Below are positions 12,874 to 25,073 of a stretch of 64,000 bases of DNA, one piece after another (position 1 is the stretch's first letter; the number at the start of each line of letters is the position of its first letter). The stretch comes from Archilochus colubris (Eukaryota > Chordata > Aves > Apodiformes > Trochilidae). The notes beneath the pieces are model-generated. The model searched no databases, was not told where the DNA came from, and saw only the letters and a program-made list of their open reading frames with translations. A program made the position numbers and the translations under genes. Location: positions 29,869,121 to 29,933,120 of the forward strand of contig CM041085.1 in NCBI GenBank assembly GCA_023079485.1. The letters run 5' to 3'.

Positions 12874-14885
12874 GGTGTCAAAATCTGGTATAAGTGTTTT
12901 CCCTTCAAATACAGTCTTGGGAACTTAAGATGTTTAACCACTAAAATGCAACTAAAACACTATTACTCAAAAATGAGCTTCCACTGACTCAAATGTACAC
13001 AGTATGTATAAATGCTATACCAGTGATGCACAAATATTTGGACTCCATAATTACTATTCTCTCCATATCCTGTGTGAATCAAAATGGTCTAGGCCAATGC
13101 TTGGAGAAAACACCTTGCTGCAAATTATTTGCCTTTTCTAAGGTAAGAGTTTATTATTCCTTATTTTTTCTCTGTAAAATAGATATAGAGACTCTCTGCT
13201 ACACAGAATTTGTAATTACTGCACTTGATGTTCCTTTTTGTCTTCCTGTTCGTCAGCATGTTGACATTTCATCAGTGACATGAATTTTCCATGTGAATTT
13301 TGCTTAGTTTTAAAAATCTACCTGTATATAACTGTTTCAAAGTTATCTACTTTCAGAATCATTATTATGTTTTAAAATGCTTGGAACAAATATCCATCTA
13401 TAGACAGATGTTTCCTAGTGAACAGTGTGTGCCATGGCCAGTTGCATGTGAACAGCAAAAATACAAACTTTTCAAAACAATACACATTTTGTGGTTGGGT
13501 TTCTCCAAAGTAGTGAGTGTCCCCACCAAAAGCAGTTTCCTGGCAGAACATAAGAGTACAGCAGCTGTTAGAGGAAAAAAACCAAACCATCCGTGTTGCT
13601 GGGGTGGTTTTGTATATACTCAGAATATATATTTTTTTAAAACCACCCAGATTTGCACTGGGAATTCACAAAATAACATGCAGAATGAAAAGTTACTTGT
13701 CTAGAAGTCAGGCACATTTATGCAGAAAGAACAATACTTTTTAAAGTCTATACTCTCTTAGCAGAGTAAGCCTAAATTTTGAAGGACTGGATGTATTCAG
13801 ATCCCATTAAAACAATTGTAAATATTCTTATTCAGCATCTCAGATAATTCTTTTTAAAAAGAAGTAGCAATTTATGTTTCAGAAGTATATTTTTTTAGCA
13901 ATTTGTGTTTCAGTGCTTTTAGGCATATACATATAATATTATTACAGAAAATAACTTTAAAATCCATTTCACCCACCATTTATTGTGGCCTTCATGTTGT
14001 TGTCTTTACTTCTGTATTTATTACAGAAGATTACCAAAGTCAGTATATTACATAGGATGCTCCACTGATCATCAGTATTTTTTCTGTTACTCATTAATAC
14101 TTTTTCTTATGGGAAAGAAGAGAAGGCATACACTAGGTTGGTACTATAATGTTATAAAATGCTGCCTGAAAGCATTCTCTTAATACCAGAGTCTTACACA
14201 TTTCTTTGGGTTCTGCCTAGAACAGAAAGGCTTTGGAAATATTTTTTTCAGAAGTGAAAGGCATGGATTTCTTTGTTTTTTTTCTTTTCTAAGCAGCACT
14301 TAAGGAAAACAGATTTTAAAAATAAGCATTATCCTTCCAAACACAATTAATATGCATTCATTTGGATAGATTTATATTTGCTTCTGTATTTTGATTTATT
14401 ACTTGCTCCTCATAACAAAGAAGGCAAAGAAACTAATGAAAATCAAGACAGAGAAATAGCATGTGAGTGTGTGTATATGTTTGCATGCAATAATTTTCAT
14501 ACTAACTTCATTATGGTTAGTAATGCTAACCATCTAGGCAGCAATGCTCCTCTGCTTCATTGCACAAAAAAAAAATTGAGCTTTATGTTAGATCTTGATG
14601 TATTCATTGCAATATGAATCTTTTACCTCTTTCATTGTTCTGCTCATCTGAAATTAACATGTAGTTCCGATTTTGATCTCGGAGTACTGTAAATCCAAAA
14701 TAAGTCTAACAACTTCAAAGAAGTTTAGTTCTGCTTTACATAGTTATAACTAAGATACAAATCTGGCCCATAGGCACATTCATTTTCTAGCAAGTTAAAA
14801 CATATTCCCTTAGTGTTGGCAAATCCTTATGGTTCACAGACGTACGTGTGTACGTGTGCTGTTAGAACAGCAGCTAGAGTGCTGC

Positions 14886-14926
14886 TTTTCTTTCTTTCTT
14901 TCTTTCTTTTTATTTATTTTTTTTTT
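14886..14926. repeat. TTTC microsatellite passing into T-rich DNA
   Basis: About six TTTC units, then TATTTA and a T run. It is a polypyrimidine microsatellite, likely length-polymorphic. Confidence 0.9.
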
Positions 14927-17900
14927 CCAGGCAGAGCTATTTTTGGTTTCTTCCCCTTTGACACACATTCCTGGTAACAATTAAAAGCAGCTCTTCTAAG
15001 TACAAAGTTTATGTATCAAATATGCTTTTTGTTTAGATGATTACCATACATGGAACAGAAATGTGAGGTTTGATCATTCTTTTACTTACAGTAGTGTAAA
15101 CCAGCACAGATGAGGTGGAAGATGGTTGGGAAAATGAGACTGGGAATCTATTAATGTCTGATGCTTGGCTGTCAAAAGAAGAAGGTGATGCAGAAAGAGG
15201 GACTGCTTGTGCCTTTGTCGGCTCTGAATGATCCTCATCCCTGCTCATGGGAAGTCTGCTTGGAAGGAGAAACAATGCACAAGGTCATTCACAGCTTTCC
15301 CCTTTCAAAAGAGGTAGATCTGACATTGCAGTGCATTGAGGTAAGAGGTTTAGCCTTGACCTACTTGGAGATGAAAGCCTTGGGGATCTAAGAAAGGCCT
15401 CCTACCACTGTCCATGCAGTCACAGATCCTGTCTCCCCTTTGGCAGAGTTATTACCCTTACAAACTGAGGTACACCCGGAACCTGTGCTCTGTTCTGACA
15501 GACAGACTGTGGACAGACTGTACTCCAAAGGTGGAAGGAAAAACAGATGATCTTGTCCATCATCAGTCCCTAAAGTGGGCCTTTAGTCTGCCTCAGTCCC
15601 AAAATACTCTTACTGATGGCACTACTGAATGCCTCTGCATTTAACTGATTTCCTCTCAGAACTTATGGAAGGTATTCCAACTTTTTTTGGGTTCAGTTGC
15701 AAGGACTCGGGGCTCTCGTCTTTTCATATGGGCTGGGCTCACTAGCAATATTTCCTGGGATGATTTTAGGCTTACTCCCTAGTTTTGAATTTACAGGTGC
15801 TGGCAACGGAAGGTTTTTAGTGGAAAGACCCCAGAATGTTGATTCATTTCCTCTTTTTTTCCATTAGGACTTAGATTTTCTGACTTTCAATGTGTGCAAC
15901 CAGGAATACTTATATTCAGCATTCCTGAATCTAGGCAAAATGCCAGGAATTTATTTTATCAGTGGGTGGGGTGGGCAGATGGTGGCATAGCTTTGGGCAT
16001 TTGCCAGCAGTTGGCAATTTCATTTGTTTATTTTTCGTTAATTGCACACACTGCCTACACATGGCATTATGATAATAGGGGCAAATACCCATGCATATTA
16101 ATGAAGGAGATCAGTTTCTAAGAAGACCTCCATTGTAGGAAAAGAATGATAAACTCACAGCCTACAGTCATCTTCATGGACTCCATGCAGTCTATTGAGC
16201 CACTTCAACAATGTACACTGGGGGAAGTATCAAACCCCTGCTCGGGGAAGGTTTCCCTGTAAGGCTAATATGGAGGCTTTAAGCTTAAGTTAGTGGGATT
16301 TAAGAATGTGCTTGTTTCCTTTTGCTAAGTTCCATTTTTTCTATCTAAGATGCAATGTTGCTACTTATTTTTCAGAAGAAAAATGCAACCAGAAAGTACC
16401 TTTTCACTGAGACTAGCTCTTGCCCCCAGAACCACCGTGTTTCCCAGCAGACTGCAATTGTATTTGGAAATAGCCCAATATAGGGGTGAAAAGGGTCCTG
16501 TTTGCAGAGTGGGTGCTGGGACAACTGCTGACAGTGTTGTCACCAATGAATGAAGATTTGCTGTCATCTTGTGATGTGCTGCTGAACACATACTTCAATG
16601 TAAGAGCAAAGGTACTATATAACAAAGAGAGTATAAAAGTAATGAACATGTTCTTGTAATAGAGATTAGGTTACTTGTAGGCAGGCCACGATATGCAAAG
16701 GAAATTCTCACTTAGTGTCAGTAAAGATCCTAGATGTGGGCCTTAGAAGCAGTATCTGTAAGACAGGAAATGTTATCTGTATCACACCGTCTGCGTGTTA
16801 TTTATCTTATGACATGGCCTGAAATTGCCCCAGTGCTTGCAGCTTATGACCTTCCAGGAGACCCGTGTGCATACAGCAACACTTCTAGAACCCAGCACAG
16901 CCCAGAACAAGGTGTGGCAGTTGCCTGGGATGCAAAGGGCTGCAGCTGATGTTCATTGACATGTTTTTATCGGGGCCACAAATAAGCAATTAACTGCTTC
17001 TTTTCAAATAGAACTTTCTTGTGTGTATTTGATTACTAGAAAAACTTGCAAAGGATAAATTTCAACCCAGCCTTGAAAGTCAGACTCCTACATGAACCTT
17101 ACAGTCACATGTGACAGCCTGCATTTGAATCTCAGAAATTGTACGTGGATTTTTTCTAAGTGCTGCAGGTACTCTGATTATTATTCCTGTAGTATAGTAG
17201 CCCGTAAGCACTCAGTACAGTACATAGTCAACACTGCCTGGTGCAGCTGAACCTTGTGTTTGCCTCTTGGTAGTTAATGTTCATTCCATTTTAAGGGCTA
17301 CACTTTCTAATTAAGTTCTAGCCCTCATTATGAACTGTGTTTAAGTGAATCCTATGATGTACCACATTGCACAGTCAGGTGATGGCTGTTTTACATCACT
17401 GGAGGTGTTCTAAAATCACAATGCCCAGCCTAACCCTAAGACAGCAAGGTATGTTGTTTAGAGTTCATATGAGGCAATTTGCCATAGGAAAGAAAAACAA
17501 TTTTGTTGACTTAGGGCATCTTGAGTCAAATAATCAACTGAAATTATTATTATTTTCCCAGAAAATGGCATTTAAATACCCTTCTCCCCTCTGAAAGCAA
17601 CTGCTTTATGAGAACTGCATTTTATGGGAAAGGCATTGCAGAGAGAGATCTTTGATCAGATCTAATGATTTAAGCACTATAGCTTTATGAGGTATTATTG
17701 ACTATGGCAAATAAGCAAATCTGTCCTTTGCTCCTTTTTGTTTACCTGTAGTGCCCTCCTTTCCCTTTCTCTGCTTCCACTGCATTGGTCATAAAACACT
17801 GGTTAGACAAGCAAAGCATCTAACCTCACCCATCTAGTCATTTTTCAGCTAATTACTTTGTGCTCCCAGCCCCCAAGCACCTTTCATGTAAACATGTTTC

Positions 17901-19111
17901 AGGAAATATGTTTCATTGTGGGTAATTCCCTTGCCACCCTCAAGTTCAGGCAGGTGTTTTGTTTGTTTTTTGTACAGGTTCTTATTCTCTGTCATTAGTC
18001 TTCGTAAGTCATTATTTTTGTTTTAGCTTCTTTGATCTATTCACTAACTTCAAACTAGCCAAAGTAAAACTTGAATCTTTTATGCTTTCATTGATTGATT
18101 TTCATGTTTTACTAATGTCAGTTACTAAACGCTGCTTTGCTTCATTCAGCTTTTCACCTGTGCTGAAATTAATGAGATTTCTGCCAAAAATAGGACCCAC
18201 AGACCTTTGTTTCCCAGAGGAAGAAATACAGATCATCATACAGAAACATCCATCCTACATCTCACTGGGGATGCACACAGTGGGTGATGATCTGCAGGAG
18301 AGCTTCTGTGGCTCTGCAGGATGCTCAGCTGAAGAAAGTCATCCTGTGGAGCTGAAGAACACCAAATATATCCAGAGTGACAGCCCCCTCCATATGCCAG
18401 TCTTGGGCAAGGGGGAGAAATGAGCTCAGGAGAAGCAAATTTATGCCCCTCAATATTCTTTCCTAGCTACAGCTTTTAGCTTTGCTATCTCTAGTGTCTG
18501 ACCTTGACTAAGCTTGGCTTATATTTGAAACAGGTGATGTTGCTTGATGACTTTATGTTATTGTTCAGTATTCTCCAGCAGATGGATGTCATGGCCCTGT
18601 TTTCTCAAAAGAAATTCCGAAAATTACACAGCCTTAGAGGAATGGCAGAGCCTCTTGGTATACACGTCTTATGAAGCAAATTTTAGGCATGATGCCTAAA
18701 GATGTGAGTTTTCAGAGACCAAATCACATAAAATAGACTACAAGGCACTAGTTTGTTGAGGTAGACAGAGGATGTCGAGCCTTCTCTCTAAACATATTGA
18801 AAGATGGGATGGCATGCCAGACCACTTCTAAATTAATTGTTTGGTTTTTTTTATTCACCCAAGGTCTCTTTAAAATCAGAAAGAAAAGAATCCACAACCT
18901 TCCTTCTTTAAAACTGCTGAAGGGAAAGTGTCAAACAAAACATTGCCAGGTTTTATTGTATTTAACGAAGAACATCAAGAAGAGATACAAAATCACTTAG
19001 GGATTTAATAGTATCTATCTAAAGCCTTTAATCTTTACACCAGGTCTGGTTAGAAATATATTAACCTGTATGAATGTTATTACGCTCTTTCTTCCTAAAA
19101 TGAGGTAAGTT

Positions 19112-19147
19112 GGGGGGTTTTTTTGTTTGTTGATTGGTTGTTTTTTT
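19112..19147. repeat. G6/T7 plus GTTT simple tract
   Basis: Six G followed by seven T and then GTTTGTTGATTGGTTG and a T7 run. It is one member of the recurrent G-run/T-run class discussed in the findings. Confidence 0.8.
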
Positions 19148-21211
19148 CCCATTTGTAAAAGAGAAACAAAGGAGAGTGCTTAGAATAAGAATCCTCCATC
19201 ATAACTGATATTAATAACATTTTCATTGTCCCCCAGTGGGAAATCTGTTAAATCTTTTCTAGAAATTCTGTTGGCTTCAGCTAGGAGAGCAGCAGACACT
19301 GCTGATTTCCAAGATCCAGCTGTCAAATACAGCAGCTGGAAACCTATGATTTAAAATTTCCTCTCTAGGGTTTCCCGGTAGAGTCTAAATGCAGAGTGTG
19401 GCTTAAGGAACCCACATTTTCCCCAGGGAGATAAAACAAACACACCCAACAGTCAGAAAATAATCTGTTCTCATAGTATTTCCAGCTTGGTTCCTAACCC
19501 TCTGGGATTTCCGTGCTGTGAAACTTGGATCCATATGGGAATGACTGTATACTACTCTGACTCTTATTTTACTGTCAAGCTTTAGAGTTTAGTCCACCTG
19601 AGGGAATGTTGCAAAATGAAGTCAAGATAGACCTGGAGGAATAAGCATATCTGTGCAATGCATTTGCCTTCACAGGCATTCTTGATGTTGGGCTCAGCAA
19701 TTCATTCATGGCTTTCATGGGAAATTTCACCTCTTGGTGCAAGGATAAAGAAATGCAAATATTTATTCCTTCCCAGAAAGAGAAGGTATGTGGGCATGAT
19801 TTGACTTGACAGTAAAAACAGTGCTGACCAGGCTGTACCACCAGGGTCTAATGGGCTAAAGCTTTACTACACTAAGCTGTTACGTCAGCTTGGCTTTCCC
19901 TTCCCAGCTGTGAAGAGAGTCAAGAGAGAACTACTCTTTCTCCTAATTCTTTATGCCAGCCTAATCAGTGTATGAACATAGCAGACCCCAAGGTATATCA
20001 GTACATACTTTGTTATCACTGTCTTCAGCTTAGTTAAAAAATGCACACATTTGCCTTGCTTTCTATTCCTTGATGCTTTTTTTTTTTAATATATTGGGGT
20101 ATGATCTGCATTTCTTCCTATAGGGTGCAAACAAGTCTTTTCCAGGTGAGCATAATAATTACATCTTCAAAGTATAACATGATGTATTGCCAGCACTGTT
20201 TGCTAGTGCAGGAGCAGTAGCTATAACACTACTATAACAGATAGGAGAGGATACTTTCTTGAGTGCTTGGGACTTTTCCTCTGTCTTCCACCTACATCAA
20301 ACAAAGGGATCTTTTCCTGTAATGTAGGTTAGTAACCTCAGAGACAATGTCTACAGAATTTAATCTGTATCTAGGACTTTAGTTTCCTCCTTTCCCTAAA
20401 CTTCTGAAACTAAATGGGAATTAACTATTTATTAAATAAAGCAGCCATTTATTTTCCCCTCAACCTGCATATCTGGAAGCAGACTGGAAACAAATCTGGC
20501 TCAGTGTAATCTGTAGTATTACTTGCTTTCATTTTCTCTTTCTTTCCTTGTATCTAAGGTTTACAAATCTGGCCCAAATTGGCTGATTATATTTTTCAAT
20601 TATTTTTTGATGTAAAAGGATACAAACTAATATTTGTAACTAAATAAGTTTTAAAATATGTCTTCTATGACATGCAAAGCCTTGCTTTGTCGTCACAAAA
20701 TTTGCTTGTTCTTGTAAATTAGCAGTGCTTAACAGAATGCAGAGAATTTTTTTAAAGTGTGTTTTATTAGCATTATAGTGTGGTATTATAAGGTCACAGC
20801 AGCAGAGAGTTGCTTGAATTTACTCCAGATGTTGCTTTTCTAGGCCTTTTCTCTGCTGCTGAATTTTGAATGACTGTGTGCTAATCACTGTTTGTTGTTG
20901 TCTCTACTGAGACTTGGTTATATGTGAACTTCCTTGAGCTCCTTGGGTGAAAGTCTATGCAAGGGCAAATCAAAATACAGTATCATGACGTAATTTGGTG
21001 AAAGGAAAAAGTTCCTTCTGTTTAGCTTTGCCTGCCTTTTTTCCTTTCCTTTTGAAACCACACTTTATGTCAGTGAGACCTCAAAGTGCCTTTTGCAATA
21101 CTGCTTTTGAAACGTCTTCTAGTAAAAAAATAAAGTTGTTGTTCTGCTAAAAGGATTAGTTTCAACAGATGTTGCTCATGTTTATAACATCATGATAAAA
21201 AGATGAACAAG

Positions 21212-21293
21212 GTCTTCTTTCTTGTCCACTAAAATACATGTGACATTGTGATATACATGAGTCTTCTTTCTTCGCCATGAATATACATGTGGT
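21212..21293. repeat. Imperfect tandem duplication, period 49 bp
   Basis: Copy 1 at 21212-21244 and copy 2 at 21261-21293 share GTCTTCTTTCTT, then a variable stretch (gtccactaa / cgccatgaa), then ATACATGTG. The spacing between matching positions is 49 bp, which suggests a local duplication that has since diverged. Confidence 0.75.
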
Positions 21294-22235
21294 ACAGATG
21301 GCCATCTAACTTGTTGCATGAGAATTTGGCTGCTCAGTTTCCAGTAGCATGAGGAATTGCTTATATATATTTGGCAGCACAGATTTTAATCTATGACAAT
21401 ACTGCTGAAGCCTTTTAGGAGAAAAAAAAAATGGATAAAAGCCATTATCTTTCTATTTGAACTTGGGCCATATTCTGTCTTAAATCAAATGACAGAGTTA
21501 ATTATATTTCTTGAGATTTCTCAGCCCAGTATGACGAAATAACCTTTGAGAAAGGACTGAATATACACAAATGGCCAAAGACCATGACAAGTATCTATTT
21601 AATATTATCCATCCTACCAAAAATCAAATTCTTCTTTTTGTTCTTCTACTTTCTCTGTAGAATGATTTTTCCCACACATTTCCAGAAACATGAGATATAA
21701 TCCAAATGGCTGTCTTGCTCACTCCTTATATAGATGGGTCTTATATATTTGAGTGGAGTGTTTCTGGGGACTCATTTTTACATTATCTCATTCCTTGAGA
21801 TTTAAGGGACAAAGGGCAGCTATTGGAAGACACAGAACTTTAAGTTGCTAAGAAGTAAACATTGCAGGCTAACTGCCTGGGTACTGCTGGGTAGTTATGT
21901 ATCATTACTTTCCTCTGCAGTATCTGTGGTTTTGTCTCTTCTCTTTGCTTCTCTGCTCTTTGATGTGTTGGGCCTGCCGGGTCCTTTCCCTAGAGTTTCT
22001 CCATTGCTCCATCACGGTATCCCTGGCAGTCAGAAGATCCTCCTACAGACAGTGCTGCCCTCTCAAGCCTTCTCTTCCTTCTCTGAAACACATGAATGTT
22101 TCAAGGCCAGTAAGAGCTCCAGTGCACTGCTAACTAGAAGCAGACAATCTTTGCTCTTTGGATGCCTACACCCTGGGGAAAACATAAATTCTCCATCACA
22201 ATACCTGCAGTTAGGTGATTATCTTGGTCTGGTGA

Positions 22236-22335
22236 GCATATGAGCTCCTTAAGGCACAGGTTAGCCTGAGGCTATTGTCTGTATCAGCCCAAGTACACCA
22301 CTGGCACATAGCTCTGAGCAATAAATGTAATGCTT
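22236..22335 (+). mobile_element. Probable ancient L2/MIR-type 3' end remnant
   Basis: The block order GAGCTCCTTAAGGCACAGG, ATTGTCTGTATCA, CACTGGCACATAG and GCAATAAATGT resembles the shared L2/MIR 3' end (gagctccttgagggcagg, tgtctgtatc, cctggcacatag, gctcaataaatgt). Such copies are old and rare in birds, and a retained one may be under constraint. The assignment is by eye. Confidence 0.55.
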
Positions 22336-24240
22336 GCCCACAAAAATCAGGAACTGTTATGTTGTTAAAATCTTCACAAACTTCAGGTTTCAAAAGCAAA
22401 GTGCTTAAGGAATTGTGAGTCATACTGAAGCAAGAGGAATAAGTTAAGTTTAAAAGCTTATTAATGTATGTAGAGAAAATATTTTCAAAATTAAAGTGAG
22501 CTCATCTGGCTCCTCAAACCTGAGTACAGATTAAATATATATTGCTTGTCCTGATGGACTGTCATTCAAACACTCTATTTGCCTCAAGTTCTTTCTTTTT
22601 CTTTCCCATGAGTGTGTAAATAGCCAGATATTTGGACAAATAAAACCAGAACAATCCTTTTGCAGACTTCTGGACAAGGTGAACGTATCAGGACTACACA
22701 AGAACTGTCTGGTTAGAGATGCTGTCAGTTTCAGAAACCTTGTAAAAACGATCCGCTGAGTCTCTTCTTAAACCACTAAGAAGTTCTAAATTCTGTTTCA
22801 AGCAAACTCTGAAACACAATTAAAATCACAAAATCAGTACGTCACTTGTAAAATGAAATAAAAATCTCAATCGTGTGAAGGTTTTGATGTCAGCTACTAC
22901 CCAGCTGTCAAAAGACTAAGGAGTTAAATGGTGAAAATAAATAGGTGAGAAATCCACAGAGATAATTAATCAATGACGACTAAAGAGGGACACTTCACAA
23001 AAGATCCTGAGGCTCCATTTTGTTCAAATGATTAATGCTTGGTAACTTCATTATTTATTATTATTTATCACTGCTTTTTGAAGTGCAGAATTCTGAATCT
23101 TGTTTTGTTTGTACTGAAGTCGGTGAGAGATCATTCACTGATTGTCTGTAAAAAATATCGTGTGCCAACAGAGACTACATGAGATATCCTTATTCCAGCA
23201 TTTGAAAAATGAGATGTGAACAATGTCATAAATTGTGGCAGCATATGTCAGTCAGTAATTGCAGCTTTGACTAAGTTTCAGCAGACTGTGGCAAGGAATG
23301 AGACCAACATGTGATAGCTGAGATTACCACCAAATGTGGCTTAATTCATTAAAAGAGATCTAAATAAGACCAGGAGTCTTTAAAAACAGTTATTGCTTAG
23401 CATTTTAACAATGCTCAGTATACCCAGGAGAGTCCTGACAGGAGTCTGTACACTCTGAAAAGTTTACACAGAGCTTGCCATAAGCCACACGTGTGAAATC
23501 TCAAAAATGTATAAGGACAAGAACACTGCATGCTTTAAGAGACTATGGGAAAACTGAGGAGTGGTATGTGTCCAGAGGAAGATTCACCTGGGATCTGCTC
23601 TTATTTCTGTTGGATTGGACAGTAAAATATGTCAACGAGAAGTCATTTAAAGGTTCTTAAAATCCTAAAGGCCTCATTTTTAAATTTATGAGCAGATCTT
23701 CTGAAGCATGATTTTAAACAGTAAAAAAAAGTAAATAACTTACGATGGCAAAAGGGGCCTAAAATCTTATTGTTGTACTGCCATAAAAATTACATAAATG
23801 AAATACAAAATCCCACTAGGTCCATCAATGCTTTCTGTACTTTTCTTTTTTAAACATAAATCTGTGAAAAATAATCCCAAACTGCAGCCATAGAAAACTT
23901 TGGTTTACTTGGCAGAGAAAGACAGTATTACTTTAACATGGAACTTTTCGTTTGCTAATTTGTTTGTTGTTTTGTTGTTGTTATTGTTGCTGTTCCTCTG
24001 CTCTTTTTGTTCCTGCAGCTAAGTTTGGAAGAGCTACCTGGTGGAAATGGTACTAATGAAAAAAACATAGAACCAGGGAAGGTTAAGAATGCACTACCTG
24101 TTTTTGTTTCTGAGATGTTTTGTGTAGAAAAACAAATACCAAAAGTAAAATGCCCACTTGAATCTTACCAATTTTGTAAACATTCTCAAATGCAGTGCTA
24201 AGAATTGTTTACACAGGTTGTGCCAGCTGTTAAGTGGGTA

Positions 24241-24289
24241 AAGACTTTACATTGAAGACTTTACATTAAAGACTTTCTTCACATTGAAG
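24241..24289. repeat. Short degenerate tandem repeat
   Basis: Three adjacent copies of AAGACTTTACATTG. The second ends in A instead of G, and the third carries a 4-base insertion (AAGACTTTCTTCACATTG). Confidence 0.85.
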
Positions 24290-25050
24290 CAGCAGGGAAG
24301 GAGACACATAGAGGCGGAACTTGCAATTAGGAGCAAATTGATCATCCAAAGACCATCTGGAAAACTTGCCTACCCATGGACAAACTGCTGATAAAGTTTT
24401 CAGGATGCTTAACACTTAACTGCCAACACTACCCTATGCTCCCAGAATTTATGGACTTATGGGGAAACTACCTGGCACCAGTACTCTCTGCTTGGCCTTT
24501 TGCATTGCTTAAAACCATGAACCTAAATTTTCAGAATTGGTTCTTCACTTGAAGTCAGCTAAATACATTGATCAGCTATGTTTTCCACAACATAGTTTTT
24601 CCTTAAGAAGCTTAAAAAGTCTCTTATTTACATAGACTATTTTTTTAATTGCTACTTATGGGGCTAAATCCTGTAATGATATTACTGATGTTTGTGCTTC
24701 CTTACCTACAATGGTACAGTCAACCTTAATTGAACCTAATCTTTGGAATTTTAATAAAAGCTGCAATTTGATGACTTATTAGGAAGTGGAATGATTTTTT
24801 CACATATATGATTTTTCCCTCAAATGAGTCACCTCAGCCCAAAGCATTAAGGTTTGATGCCACAAAGTACTTAAACATAAGTGTAATTTTAAATATATGA
24901 CTAGTGCTACTGTTTCAAAAATGCCCCACTACACATGCCCTCAATTTACAAATACTGAAAGACCTTGTTGAATCAGCATCTGCAGCAAAAGTGGTAAAAC
25001 TGTATAACTGTATCACATTTTCTTGCTTTTTTGTGTTTGTTGTTTTGTAA

Positions 25051-25073
25051 GGTTTGTTTGTTTGTTTGTTTTT
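25051..25073. repeat. GTTT microsatellite
   Basis: About five GTTT units followed by a short T run. Confidence 0.9.

Larger units (their letters stand above)
11769..22235. other. Upstream non-coding DNA, block 4
   Basis: More than 10 kb with no gene I can support. Visible features are a T20 run (12854-12873), a TTTC microsatellite (14886-14926), a G6/T7 motif (19112-19147) and an imperfect tandem duplication (21212-21293). The longest open frame is 154 codons on the + strand (17959-18423); it starts hydrophobic, has no recognisable family, and lacks convincing exon boundaries. Confidence 0.55.

Noticed and set aside
16644..16653. GAACATGTTC, a perfect p53-type half-site decamer
   Set aside because: A single degenerate decamer is expected more than ten times in 64 kb and no second half-site adjoins it.
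17959..18423. 154-codon forward frame with hydrophobic N-terminus
   Set aside because: No domain, no promoter or polyadenylation context, and strong compositional shift halfway. Length is possible by chance.
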